Source: Clostridium grantii DSM 8605 (lineage in GTDB: Bacteria; Bacillota; Clostridia; Clostridiales; Clostridiaceae). From it: a stretch of DNA of 64,000 bases. The DNA lies in NCBI RefSeq assembly GCF_900129965.1, contig NZ_FQXM01000008.1:1-64000 (forward strand). The letters run 5' to 3'. Of the stretch, positions 52,903 to 61,745 are shown in pieces (position 1 is the stretch's first letter; the number at the start of each line of letters is the position of its first letter). A program made the translations under genes and the position numbers. The notes below the pieces were generated by a model, which did no database searches, was not told the origin of the DNA, and saw only the letters and a list, made by a program, of their open reading frames with translations.

Positions 52903-54699
52903 TTGACATTGATACAATTACTTATAACCCTTATATTTTTGGTTTTTTTTATTGAATTACTCTGCAGAAATACTTTTACTTCTATCCTTAATTGGATAAA
53001 AGGGTATAGCTTTTATTTCTATGCTAATATTTTTTCATTATGGTGTGTTTTATCTATATTTATATTTATAACAAATAATTCTAAAATTAGCATACTTGCT
53101 TTATCTTCAATAGCATTAATTTTAGGTTACGTAAATAAATATAAATTTCGTTTTAGAGGCGACCCTCTATTTCCATGGGATTTGAAACTAAAAAAAGAAT
53201 CCTCAAATATGAGTTCTTATATAAAAGATTTTGAAACCATAAAAGATATTATTACAGGGATTTTTATTTTATCTTTAATTTATGTAATATGCCCTAATAT
53301 TTCTTTTTCAATTATAACAAGATTACTATGTCTTTTTTTATCATTAATATTTTTCACATTGATTTTATGGCGAAATTTATTTGCAAGCAAACTATTATTT
53401 AATGTTTCTGGATTAAATAATCATTTATTGGACCAACATAAATTCTACTCTTCCAACGGATTTGTGCTTGCTTTTTTGTTAAATATAAAAGATTATTTTA
53501 TACCTAAAATTAACAACCATGAGAAAAATAAATTTACTTCTAATTTGAAAAAAAATGACATAGAAAATAAATCTTCCGAAAAAAAGCCAAATACTATAGT
53601 CATTATGAATGAATCATTTTGGGACCCAACTTTAATAAAAACTCTGGAATTTTCTAAAGAGCTAACTCCTACCCTAAACAAATTAAGAGAGACAAGTTTC
53701 TTTGGTTATATGGTTTCCCCAGAGTTTGGTGGGGGTACTAGTAATATTGAATTTGAAATTCTAACTGGTAACAGTATGTATTTTCTTCCTACTGGGTCAA
53801 TGGCCTTTCAATCTTATTTGAGAAAACCTGTAGAATCAATTCCTTATGAACTAAAAAAAATTGGTTATGATACAATTGGTATTCATTCTTATGAAAGATG
53901 GTTTTGGAAACGCGAAAACGCTTATGACTTAATGGGTTTTGATAAATTTATAAGTTGTGAGAGCTTTAAAAATCCTGAAGTTAAAGGTCTTTATATTTCA
54001 GACATGGAATTTTCAAAGAAAATTATTGAAGTTTATGAGAACTCTAAAAATCCTTTGTTTTTATATGGAGTTACCATGCAAAATCATGGACCTCATGATG
54101 GATCTAGGTATAAAAAATTTGACATTAATGTGAAAGCACCTTTAAATAATAAAGCATTAGGTGAACTTAAAAGTTACTCTCAAGGAATTCACGATGCAGA
54201 TAAAGCTTTGAAATATTTAATTGATTATTTCAAAAATGTAAAAGAACCTACCAACATTGTTTTCTTTGGAGATCACTTGCCTATGTTAGGCAAGAATTTT
54301 TCAACTTTTGTAGAGTGTGGCTATATCAAAAATAATAATCCTACAAGTTGGAGTTACGAAGAAAAATTAAAAATGGTTAGCACTCCTTTTTTAATGTGGT
54401 CTAACTATAAAAATGAAAAAAAAGACTTAGGTCATATAAGTGCTTGCTCTATAGGATGCAAAATATTAGAAAGTATTTCTTTAGAACCTTCACCTTACTT
54501 TAGATTTTTGAATGAATTATATAAAAAATATCCTGTTTTATGTAAAAGAGTTCCTCAAATATTTAAAACTGCTAAAGATACTAAAGACTTCGAAGAATTA
54601 ACAGAAAAATATAAGCAACTTCAATATAACCAGCTTTTTGGACAAGATATTGATACTTCTATAACTGCTGCAAATGATAATCTTCCTTTTTTTAACTGA
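52903..54699 (+). CDS. LTA-synthase-like membrane sulfatase-fold phosphotransferase
   Basis: 598 residues. About five N-terminal helices are followed by an extracellular sulfatase-fold domain. Metal/nucleophile residues of the LtaS family are visible: Glu 237 in MNESFWD, catalytic Thr 279 in FGGGTSNIEFEILTG, HSYERWFW, MQNHGPHDG and FFGDHLPMLG. Such enzymes add glycerol-phosphate to wall polymers or glycolipids. The TTG start at 52903 follows AAGGAGG. Genuine LTA synthesis versus another head-group transfer cannot be settled by reading. Confidence 0.9.
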   Translation: MTLIQLLITLIFLVFFIELLCRNTFTSILNWIKGYSFYFYANIFSLWCVLSIFIFITNNSKISILALSSIALILGYVNKYKFRFRGDPLFPWDLKLKKESSNMSSYIKDFETIKDIITGIFILSLIYVICPNISFSIITRLLCLFLSLIFFTLILWRNLFASKLLFNVSGLNNHLLDQHKFYSSNGFVLAFLLNIKDYFIPKINNHEKNKFTSNLKKNDIENKSSEKKPNTIVIMNESFWDPTLIKTLEFSKELTPTLNKLRETSFFGYMVSPEFGGGTSNIEFEILTGNSMYFLPTGSMAFQSYLRKPVESIPYELKKIGYDTIGIHSYERWFWKRENAYDLMGFDKFISCESFKNPEVKGLYISDMEFSKKIIEVYENSKNPLFLYGVTMQNHGPHDGSRYKKFDINVKAPLNNKALGELKSYSQGIHDADKALKYLIDYFKNVKEPTNIVFFGDHLPMLGKNFSTFVECGYIKNNNPTSWSYEEKLKMVSTPFLMWSNYKNEKKDLGHISACSIGCKILESISLEPSPYFRFLNELYKKYPVLCKRVPQIFKTAKDTKDFEELTEKYKQLQYNQLFGQDIDTSITAANDNLPFFN

Positions 54700-54730
54700 T
54701 ATAAATAATGTGCCACTAATATAGTAAAAA

Positions 54731-54762
54731 AAGAACTTTTCCTTTAAGGGACAAGTTCTTTT
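54731..54762. terminator. Terminator between the LtaS-like and 48-residue genes
   Basis: AAGAACTT (54731-54738) pairs with AAGTTCTT (54753-54760), with A-rich and T-rich flanks, so it probably works in both directions. Confidence 0.75.
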
Positions 54763-54767
54763 CTTAA

Positions 54768-54914
54768 TTATTTTTTTGAATTAACTGGATTTCCTTTTCC
54801 AAAATTCTTTTTTTTATCTTGTAAATTTATTTCTCCATATTCATCCATGTTGACTTTTTCTAATTCCTCTTTGTTTTTCTCTGATAAAATATTTCCTTTA
54901 CTTTTTTTACTCAA
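54768..54914 (-). CDS. Small Lys/Asn/Glu-rich hydrophilic protein (48 aa)
   Basis: Starts at TTG 54914 with AGGAGG eight bases upstream. The peptide begins MSKKSKGNILSEKNKEELEK and ends in KKNFGKGNPVNSKK. It is highly polar and mixed-charge with no fold visible. Its ribosome binding site is strong, so expression is likely. Composition links it to the other micro-proteins in the window; the family is unknown. Confidence 0.6.
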   Translation of the reverse strand: MSKKSKGNILSEKNKEELEKVNMDEYGEINLQDKKKNFGKGNPVNSKK

Positions 54915-55017
54915 AATCAACCCCTCCTTTTTTTAATTATGGTTTAAATACTAACTAACGTAATACATTTCAGTGAATTTTCCTTTACTTTTAGTATTCT
55001 TCCCAATAATCAAAAAA

Positions 55018-55050
55018 TAAATAACTTTTCGCTTAATGTAAAAGTTATTT
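55018..55050 (-). terminator. Terminator of the MazG-like gene
   Basis: AAATAACTTTT (about 55018-55029) pairs with AAAAGTTATTT (about 55040-55050). Confidence 0.7.
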
Positions 55051-55063
55051 ACTGAAGATAATT

Positions 55064-55387
55064 CTATTCTCTATTTATACTTCTTTCTTCTTCAAATCCA
55101 TTAGGGTATCTTTTTCTTAACTTACTTTTATTTAGCTCAGCTATTTCCTCCAAATTATATCCAATACTTTCAGTTAAATAGCCTATATACCACAATACAT
55201 CTCCAAGCTCTTCCGCTAATTTTTCTTTCGAAAGCTCATGAGAATGATATATAACTTTTTTTATATAATCCGTCACTTCTCCTGCTTCTCCTGATATACC
55301 CATAGCTCCAAGAGTAAGACACTCTTTTAATTCTTTCATATCTCCTGCCGTTCTTTTTATTTCTTCTTGATATTCTTTAAAATCCAT
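55064..55387 (-). CDS. MazG-like nucleotide pyrophosphohydrolase
   Basis: 107 residues, all-alpha. GEAGEVTDYIKK and KEKLAEELGDVLWYIGYL hold the EExxE/EExxD metal ligands of the MazG/dUTPase-like superfamily. It hydrolyses a nucleoside triphosphate, probably a non-canonical or excess dNTP. A short single-domain form, not the tandem MazG of E. coli. It stands alone between terminators. Confidence 0.87.
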   Translation of the reverse strand: MDFKEYQEEIKRTAGDMKELKECLTLGAMGISGEAGEVTDYIKKVIYHSHELSKEKLAEELGDVLWYIGYLTESIGYNLEEIAELNKSKLRKRYPNGFEEERSINRE

Positions 55388-55538
55388 TTTCTCCCTTTAC
55401 CCCTTTTATTTAATCTTTTATACTTTAATATTTTATATCATAATTTAAAAAGTATCCATTTACAAGTGCTTATTTCATATTTTATTTCGTAAATCTTGAA
55501 ACAACTATTTATATGTACTGGTTTATAAGGAAGAAGCT

Positions 55539-55571
55539 AAAAAGGCCTTTTAAATTTTTAAAAGACCTTTT
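55539..55571 (-). terminator. Terminator of the amidase gene
   Basis: AAAAAGG..TTTTAAA at 55539-55554 pairs with TTTAAAAGACCTTTTT ending at 55571. Confidence 0.75.
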
Positions 55572-55579
55572 TAATTTGC

Positions 55580-56395
55580 TTAAAATAAATAGCTCCAAGT
55601 TTGAGGACCTACTATTCCATCTACTAATATTCTTTTAGATTTTTGAAAAGCTTTTATAGCATTTAAAGTTTTACTTCCAAAAACCCCATCTATTATACCA
55701 GGTTTAAATCCTAATTCATTTAACCTACTTTGCATAATTTTAACTTCAATTCCTGTCATATAAGGCCTTCTATATCTGAGATATTTCTTGAATTGTGGTT
55801 TTGAAGTTATTGTATTTACTATAGTTTCTTCTTGTTTTTTTTCCTCTTCTTTTTCTGTCACATAATCTAAAGGTAAATTTAACACCCCGTAAACAACTGC
55901 TTCTGCACATCTTTCTAATACACTATAATCTTTCAATTTTCCTGCATCTTTAATACTATCAATAAAACCAAATTCATTTAAAATTGCTGGCATATGACTA
56001 GCTTTTATTACATGAAAATAATCACCATTTCTACCCCGCTTAGTTTTAACACCTCTTGACTTGAATATGTTACTTAAATTATTTTCAACTCTAGTAGCGT
56101 ACTCTCTTCCTTTTCCCCCATAGATTGAACACCAAACCTCTTCTCCTTCACCACCACCTGCATTTATATGATTAGAAATAAAAACATCTGCTCCCCAAGC
56201 ATTAGCTGCACTAGTTCTAGCTCCCAAGCTAACAGTTTGATCTGATGCTCTTGATAATTTAACTTGATGCCCTAATTTTTGAAATAAATCTCTTTGCTTT
56301 AGTGAAATAGCAAGTGTTATATCTTTTTCTCTTAACCCATTCCCAACAGCTCCTGGATCACTTCCGCCATGTCCTGAATCTATAAAAATTTTCAT
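55580..56395 (-). CDS. N-acetylmuramoyl-L-alanine amidase with peptidoglycan-binding domain
   Basis: 271 residues. Amidase_3 domain: zinc ligands in DSGHGGSDPGAVG (His), a Glu in GLREKDITL, FISNHINAGGGEGEEVW (His) and catalytic Glu in ILNEFGFIDS. The C-terminal about 60 residues form a PG_binding_1 repeat (VKIMQSRLNELGFKPGIIDGVFG). There is no signal peptide, as in phage-type or mother-cell spore lysins. ATG at 56395 was chosen for its GGAGG. Role: cleavage of wall cross-links during sporulation, germination or lysis; the exact one is unknown. Confidence 0.9.
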   Translation of the reverse strand: MKIFIDSGHGGSDPGAVGNGLREKDITLAISLKQRDLFQKLGHQVKLSRASDQTVSLGARTSAANAWGADVFISNHINAGGGEGEEVWCSIYGGKGREYATRVENNLSNIFKSRGVKTKRGRNGDYFHVIKASHMPAILNEFGFIDSIKDAGKLKDYSVLERCAEAVVYGVLNLPLDYVTEKEEEKKQEETIVNTITSKPQFKKYLRYRRPYMTGIEVKIMQSRLNELGFKPGIIDGVFGSKTLNAIKAFQKSKRILVDGIVGPQTWSYLF

Positions 56396-56593
56396 CCTTT
56401 TTCCTCCCATTTTTTAAAATTTTTAATATTGTTTTTTAGTTCACCTTCCTTTCAATATATGATTTTAAAAATAAATATGTCACAAAGCATTTTTTTTGCT
56501 ATCTTTCAATTTACTATCTAATATATGGAATAAACTTATTTTATTATTAATAAGTTTATTATAGAAATTAATTTTCTTCAGAGGTGATGATTT

Positions 56594-57055
56594 ATGAAAA
56601 AAGGAAGTTTATTTGTTATAATTTTATTATTAATATTTTCTATACTATTTTTTGCAAATGAAGAATTAAACAAAAAAAAGCCTTACAATTTTTATTACAC
56701 AAATCTTCTTGCAAAAAATCTTACTTTAGAAGAAATTGCATCTGTGAAAGCATTGGATGTTAATTATTATAAAACAAAGGATGTAACTCTAGATGACATA
56801 AGCACTATAAAAGATTTCATGAAATATATATCACAAAATGATTTTTCTTCAAAACCCATAGATTTACCTGTAGCACCTGTTTACAAGATTTTTTTTACTT
56901 TAAAAGATAGTAATGAAATGTTTGTAGTTAATGTTTATAGTTCAAAATATCTTTCTGTTTACCCTTGGGATGGGGATTTTGAGGTGGATTATATAGATAT
57001 GAGTAACATTCCTGTAAGATACAATATTTACAATTTATGCAAGTACATATTTTGA
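56594..57055 (+). CDS. Uncharacterised membrane-anchored or secreted protein
   Basis: 153 residues. The N-terminus has a Lys pair then a hydrophobic stretch (residues 6-22), a signal anchor or uncleaved signal peptide. The rest is a polar alpha/beta segment with regular beta-like strands (YKIFFTLKDSNEMFVVNVYSS). I do not recognise a family. AGAGGTGATGATTT precedes ATG at 56594. It is convergent with argR. Confidence 0.7.
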   Translation: MKKGSLFVIILLLIFSILFFANEELNKKKPYNFYYTNLLAKNLTLEEIASVKALDVNYYKTKDVTLDDISTIKDFMKYISQNDFSSKPIDLPVAPVYKIFFTLKDSNEMFVVNVYSSKYLSVYPWDGDFEVDYIDMSNIPVRYNIYNLCKYIF

Positions 57056-57064
57056 AAAATAAAC

Positions 57065-57105
57065 ACAAAAGCTAGTTCCCCACAATGTGGAAAACTAGCT
57101 TTTGT
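57065..57105. terminator. Bidirectional terminator between the unknown gene and argR
   Basis: ACAAAAGCTAGTT (57065-57077) pairs with AACTAGCTTTTGT (57093-57105); the inner CCAC/GTGG extends the hairpin. Confidence 0.88.
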
Positions 57106-57122
57106 CATATTAAAATCATTTC

Positions 57123-57578
57123 TTATTTCTTTAAATGTGACTCTAATTTTTTATATACATCAATAGCTTTTTCTTTACTAATGCAAAGTGTAAATAAAGT
57201 GTTATCACCAGCAATAGTTCCAACCACTTCTGTTCCATATAATTTGTCAATCATTTCCCCTACAATAGATGCTGAGCCATCAATGGTTTTTACCACTATC
57301 ATTTCATTTAATGCTTTAATATCTAAAACTGATCTTTTAAACACTTCAATTAAAGTATCGTATAAAGGTTTTTCCCCTTTAGGTAAACTGTGGGAATATA
57401 TATAATTTCCATCTGTTGCTAATGTTTTAAAAAGCTTTAATTCTTTTATATCTCGAGAAATTGTAGCTTGTGTAACATCTATTCCTTGCCTATTTAATTG
57501 ATTAATCAAATCTTCTTGAGTTTGTATTTCATTTGTATCTATTATTTCATAGATTTTAGAATGCCTATTTTTTTTCAT
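57123..57578 (-). CDS. argR: Arginine repressor
   Basis: 151 residues. The N-terminal winged helix has TQEDLINQLNRQGIDVTQATISRDIKELKL, the highly conserved ArgR DNA-binding segment. The C-terminal oligomerisation and arginine-binding domain has GTIAGDNTLFTLC. It senses arginine and controls biosynthesis and catabolism genes. ATG at 57578 follows AGAGGAG; an in-frame ATG at 57596 lacks a site. No arginine genes are nearby. Confidence 0.94.
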   Translation of the reverse strand: MKKNRHSKIYEIIDTNEIQTQEDLINQLNRQGIDVTQATISRDIKELKLFKTLATDGNYIYSHSLPKGEKPLYDTLIEVFKRSVLDIKALNEMIVVKTIDGSASIVGEMIDKLYGTEVVGTIAGDNTLFTLCISKEKAIDVYKKLESHLKK

Positions 57579-57898
57579 TTTTAACTCCTCTTTCATCTCA
57601 TATGTGAAAATTATGCTTTTACTAAGCTTCGCAATTTAATTTATTTTGCTTTTTTTAATTTTATTGCCATATCATCACATTATAATTATACACCATTTTA
57701 GTATATATATTTAATAAATTTATATATATAATAATTCTTAAATACTAAAATATTTATTATAATATTATGAAATTAAAAATTCATTTTAGCTAAATAAATC
57801 AGTAAAGCGACATACTTAAATAGCTCCAAACAATCCTTCATGCTCAATAAAAAAGACACTTTAGAAAATCCTAAAGTATCTTTTTTCTTTGCTTTTAA
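57579..57898. other. Region between argR and the M16 protease gene
   Basis: 320 bases without a gene. Near 57702-57730 there is a long TA-rich inverted repeat (TATATATAT-TTAATAAATT-TATATATA), possibly the argR promoter with an autoregulatory ArgR site. The M16 gene terminator follows at 57849. Confidence 0.4.
57849..57886 (-). terminator. Terminator of the M16 protease gene
   Basis: AAAAAAGACACTTTAG (57849-57864) pairs with CTAAAGTATCTTTTTT (57871-57886). Confidence 0.88.
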
Positions 57899-60829
57899 CT
57901 AAAAATTAAAAATATCCACAAGTTCATTAAACAAATCTTTATTTTCTTTAATTTTAATTTCATTTCCAAGTACGCATATAGAATTTTCTTTCATAACAGC
58001 TTCTACCATTTTTGAAAATTCTCTGATTTTTTCTGGACTTGTATTTAACACTTCATTTCTTTCTCTTTGTAAGTCTTCATTACTAACTCCACTCATATAG
58101 CAAGATATAGCTTTATCCAATTTCATAGATGGAGTTAATGGTGTATCTAAATTACTTATAGTTCCAATTATATATTTTGTCATTTCTCTAGTATCTACAT
58201 CAAAATTTTCTAAATAAGTTTTCATATCATCATAAATATCTAAAGTTTCTTTTAAATTAGGATCTCTGTATGAAGCTAAAACCATATTTCCGCTTCTTCC
58301 AAAAGTAGCAAAAGAACCATAAGCTCCTCCTAGTACTCTTACTTTATTCCAAAGATAATCTAAACTACTTATAGTTTTCAAAACTAATAAGCTTCCACTA
58401 TATTTATATCCTAATTTAATGAAATTAAACCCTTTTGTTACATATTGAACATCTGATTGTGTCAATAAAGCTTCATTCTTTTGAGAAAGAACTATATTAT
58501 AGGAATTATACTCTATTTTATCATCATTTAAATTATTTATAAAATGTGGCAAATGATTTTTTACTTTTATAAAATCTTCTTTATCACAAGTCAAAGCTAG
58601 CGTTAAATTATTTTTATTAAATATTTTCTTAGATACTTGGTTCAACTTTTCAGCTACTTGCTGCCACTTGCTATCAAAGTTTTTATCAATATCCACAATG
58701 AATTTATAAAATTCTAATCCCGAAATTATATCATCATAATGGCTTCCCTTGGAGAAATAAACAAAGTTTCTATTGGCTGCAACAAGATGGCCTGAATCAT
58801 AAATAGCCATTTCAAGTCTAGATTTCATTTCCTGTATTATCTCTTTTAATCTTTTTTTATCATCAAACTTAGAAGTATTGATTATTTCAATTATAAGTTC
58901 ATTTAGTATTTCTATTTTGCTAGATAGAACTTTTGATCTAATGTTAAATCTAGGATAAAAAGTATCTGCATCACCATTCTTCATATATGTCACTGCTGAA
59001 AAACCAATTCCCCCTGTTGCTATATTGATTTCATTAGCTAAATCCATATAATTATGTTTTTCAGTGTCCACTCCACCTAACACATTTGATAAAAGCCCAA
59101 CATAAGGCAAATCATTGAAATCTACTCCAGTAGAATTAAATAGCATTCTTGAATAAACAATTTTATTTGTAAAATCCTCTCTAGATATGATTTTAACTCC
59201 TTGTTCTTCTTGTTCATCTACAAAAATTTCTTCTATATTTGGATCTATATCTTCTAAACTCAAAAGTGGAACTTTTCTAAGATCTTCTTCCGTTTCTCCA
59301 CTTTGTTGCCTTTCAATTAATGCTTTTGTATCTGAAATTAATTTTTCCATCTGTTCTTCACTTAATGATTCTTTATATTTTTTAAGTTTGTCTTTAATGG
59401 ATTGAATTTTTTCTTCTGCCAAGCCTTTTTTTGGCTTTAATACAATAAGAGAGCTATGATTATTATTTAATAGATGTTTTTCAATTAATTCTTCAAAATA
59501 ATTTGTATTCAAAGCTTTTTTAACTATTTTTAATGTTTCTTCATATTCTATATGAATTAAAGGCTGTTCATCATATAGCCAGCTACTCATGGCCTTTGAA
59601 AAATGTACTAGTCCTTTTGGATATGAACGAGTATCAGCTTCTCTTAATGCAAATTCTTTTGCATTTAATCCACCCTCTATTAATTTTTTATCTATCCCAT
59701 TTTTAACTAAATCAGTTAAAGTATCCACAACCACTTCTTTAAATCTTTCTTTTTCTTCTACATTTGAATTTTTTACAACTATACTAAATATAGGCTGTCT
59801 TATGCTACTATCATAAAATCCGAAAACATCCTTACCTAAATTAGCATCAATTAAAGCTTTTTTTAATGGTGCTGCTGAAGTTTCTAATAAAAGGTACTCT
59901 AAAATATTAAAAGCTAAATAATTTTCTTTATCTGTGTTTTCTCCAACTACAAAATTCAAATTCAAATAAGTTTTATCAACACAATCATCTTTATCTGAAA
60001 TAGCATACTCTGATTCTATCTCTTTAGGTTCTTCAAAACCCTTTTGCAATTCAATACTAGAATCTATTTCTATTTTATTAAAATTATCTAAATACCCTTC
60101 ATCAATAAATTGAAGTTGACTGTCTAGATCTCCATTTCCATATAAATAAATATAAGAATTTGATGGATGATAATATTTTTTGTGAAAATCTAAAAATTCA
60201 TTATATGTTAAATTTGGTATACTAACAGGGTCTCCACCTGATTCATAACCATAGCAAGTATCTGGAAAAAGAGTTTTCTCAATATTTCTATACAGTACAT
60301 CTTCTGGTGAAGAAAAAGCTCCCTTCATTTCATTATAAACTACACCTTTATAAGTTACATCTTCTTCCTTTTGATTTAATTCATAATGCCACCCTTCCTG
60401 CATCAAAATCTCAGGGTACTTATATATATTTGGGTAAAAAACTGCATCCAAATAAACATCCATTAAGTTAAAGAAATCTTGTTCATTCATACTTGCTACT
60501 GGATATACTGTTTTATCTGGATAAGTCATTGCATTCAAAAATGTATTAAGAGAACCTTTTGCTAGCTCAACGAAAGGGTCTTTTATTGGAAATTTTCTAG
60601 AACCGCATAATACAGAGTGTTCCATAATATGAGCTACCCCAGTATCATCATTAGGGGGTGTTCTAAACCCAATAGCAAAAACCTTATTATGATCATCATT
60701 TTGTAAATTCATTAATCTAGCTCCAGATTTTTCATGTTGAAAAAGTCTGTATAAAGAATTTATTTCATTAACTTCTTTCATTTCTATTAATTTAAATCCA
60801 TGGTAAATATTTCCTAATTGAAAATTCAT
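57899..60829 (-). CDS. M16C-family zinc metalloprotease (presequence protease-like)
   Basis: 976 residues: two tandem M16 halves joined by a hinge, as in PreP and insulinase-type proteases. The inverted zinc motif HIMEH is at 67-71 (His 67, Glu 70, His 71), and the third ligand Glu is expected near YNEMKGAF. It degrades short unstructured peptides inside a closed chamber. There is no signal peptide, so it is cytosolic. The second half lacks a zinc motif, as usual. GGAGGTAACTT precedes ATG at 60829. It is divergent from the hydrogenase operon. Confidence 0.92.
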   Translation of the reverse strand: MNFQLGNIYHGFKLIEMKEVNEINSLYRLFQHEKSGARLMNLQNDDHNKVFAIGFRTPPNDDTGVAHIMEHSVLCGSRKFPIKDPFVELAKGSLNTFLNAMTYPDKTVYPVASMNEQDFFNLMDVYLDAVFYPNIYKYPEILMQEGWHYELNQKEEDVTYKGVVYNEMKGAFSSPEDVLYRNIEKTLFPDTCYGYESGGDPVSIPNLTYNEFLDFHKKYYHPSNSYIYLYGNGDLDSQLQFIDEGYLDNFNKIEIDSSIELQKGFEEPKEIESEYAISDKDDCVDKTYLNLNFVVGENTDKENYLAFNILEYLLLETSAAPLKKALIDANLGKDVFGFYDSSIRQPIFSIVVKNSNVEEKERFKEVVVDTLTDLVKNGIDKKLIEGGLNAKEFALREADTRSYPKGLVHFSKAMSSWLYDEQPLIHIEYEETLKIVKKALNTNYFEELIEKHLLNNNHSSLIVLKPKKGLAEEKIQSIKDKLKKYKESLSEEQMEKLISDTKALIERQQSGETEEDLRKVPLLSLEDIDPNIEEIFVDEQEEQGVKIISREDFTNKIVYSRMLFNSTGVDFNDLPYVGLLSNVLGGVDTEKHNYMDLANEINIATGGIGFSAVTYMKNGDADTFYPRFNIRSKVLSSKIEILNELIIEIINTSKFDDKKRLKEIIQEMKSRLEMAIYDSGHLVAANRNFVYFSKGSHYDDIISGLEFYKFIVDIDKNFDSKWQQVAEKLNQVSKKIFNKNNLTLALTCDKEDFIKVKNHLPHFINNLNDDKIEYNSYNIVLSQKNEALLTQSDVQYVTKGFNFIKLGYKYSGSLLVLKTISSLDYLWNKVRVLGGAYGSFATFGRSGNMVLASYRDPNLKETLDIYDDMKTYLENFDVDTREMTKYIIGTISNLDTPLTPSMKLDKAISCYMSGVSNEDLQRERNEVLNTSPEKIREFSKMVEAVMKENSICVLGNEIKIKENKDLFNELVDIFNF

Positions 60830-61196
60830 AAGTTACCTCCATTTATATAATGTTTTAATTTTATAAAACTAAAGATTTATTTGTTTTAAATTATAAGCTC
60901 AAATATTTTTAGCATTATAAATACATTGTACCAAATTTTACCCCGAAAAATAAATATAATTCTATTTTTTTCTTACTACATTTAGTCTTATACTAAAAAT
61001 CTCAATTATACAATCTTTTTTTCACAGATAAAATATTTTTATTACTACCCTTTATTTTTCTGCTACTTATAAATTACGCCAAATATCACTTACTTATGTA
61101 AATAATTATAATAATTTCTGCACATACTATTATGGAAAATTTATAATTTTAAGTTAAATTTACTTATCTATAATTTTTGAACTCTTTACTCAAAGG
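60830..61196. other. Divergent promoter region between the M16 and hydrogenase genes
   Basis: 367 bases, extremely AT-rich, without a gene. No Rex-type operator (TTGTTAA-N4-TTAACAA) was seen by eye, and no riboswitch-like fold stands out. It must hold promoters in both directions. Confidence 0.4.
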
Positions 61197-61730
61197 ATGG
61201 TGAAAAACTGCATATGTGCAGAAGAAAACATGAGCGAACTTAATCTAGATAATGAAATGCTAAAAAAATTAGAAACCTATATTGATAATATTGAGGAAAA
61301 GGAAGGTTGTCTTATCAATGTATTGCATGAAGCTCAAAATATGTTTGGCTATCTTCCCAGTGATTTGCAACTATTTATATCTAGAAAATTAGATATACCT
61401 GCTGCTAAGGTATTTGGAGTAACAACTTTTTATTCTTTCTTTACTATGGAACCACGTGGAAAACATGTGATTAGTGTTTGCATGGGTACTGCTTGTTTCG
61501 TAAAAGGTGCAGACAAAATATTCAATGAGTTCAAGAAAAAATTAAATCTTAAAGACAGCTCCACTTCTGAGGATGGTATGTTCACATTAGACTCCCTAAG
61601 ATGTGTGGGAGCTTGCGGCCTAGCACCTGTTGTTTTGGTAGATGGAAAAGTTTATGGAAGAGTTAAAGTTGAAGATGTAGAACAAATTATAATGGAACTC
61701 ACTGAGGAAAAAGTGATAAAAGTTAATTAA
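61197..61730 (+). CDS. hndA: NADH-linked [FeFe]-hydrogenase small subunit, NuoE-like (HndA/HydC)
   Basis: 177 residues. A helical N-terminal part and a thioredoxin-like [2Fe-2S] domain: first Cys pair in SVCMGTACFVKGA, second in RCVGACGLAPV. It mates with the NuoF-like subunit encoded 15 bases downstream. The start is uncertain: ATG 61197 and GTG 61200 overlap the AAAGGATG motif, and ATG 61230 (MSELNLDNEM) looks like the start of relatives. Confidence 0.9.
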   Translation: MVKNCICAEENMSELNLDNEMLKKLETYIDNIEEKEGCLINVLHEAQNMFGYLPSDLQLFISRKLDIPAAKVFGVTTFYSFFTMEPRGKHVISVCMGTACFVKGADKIFNEFKKKLNLKDSSTSEDGMFTLDSLRCVGACGLAPVVLVDGKVYGRVKVEDVEQIIMELTEEKVIKVN

Positions 61731-61745
61731 CATGGAGGGATTGAT

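Noticed and set aside
60830..61196. Rex operator in front of the hydrogenase operon
   Set aside because: No TTGTTAA-type inverted repeat could be found by eye in the region.
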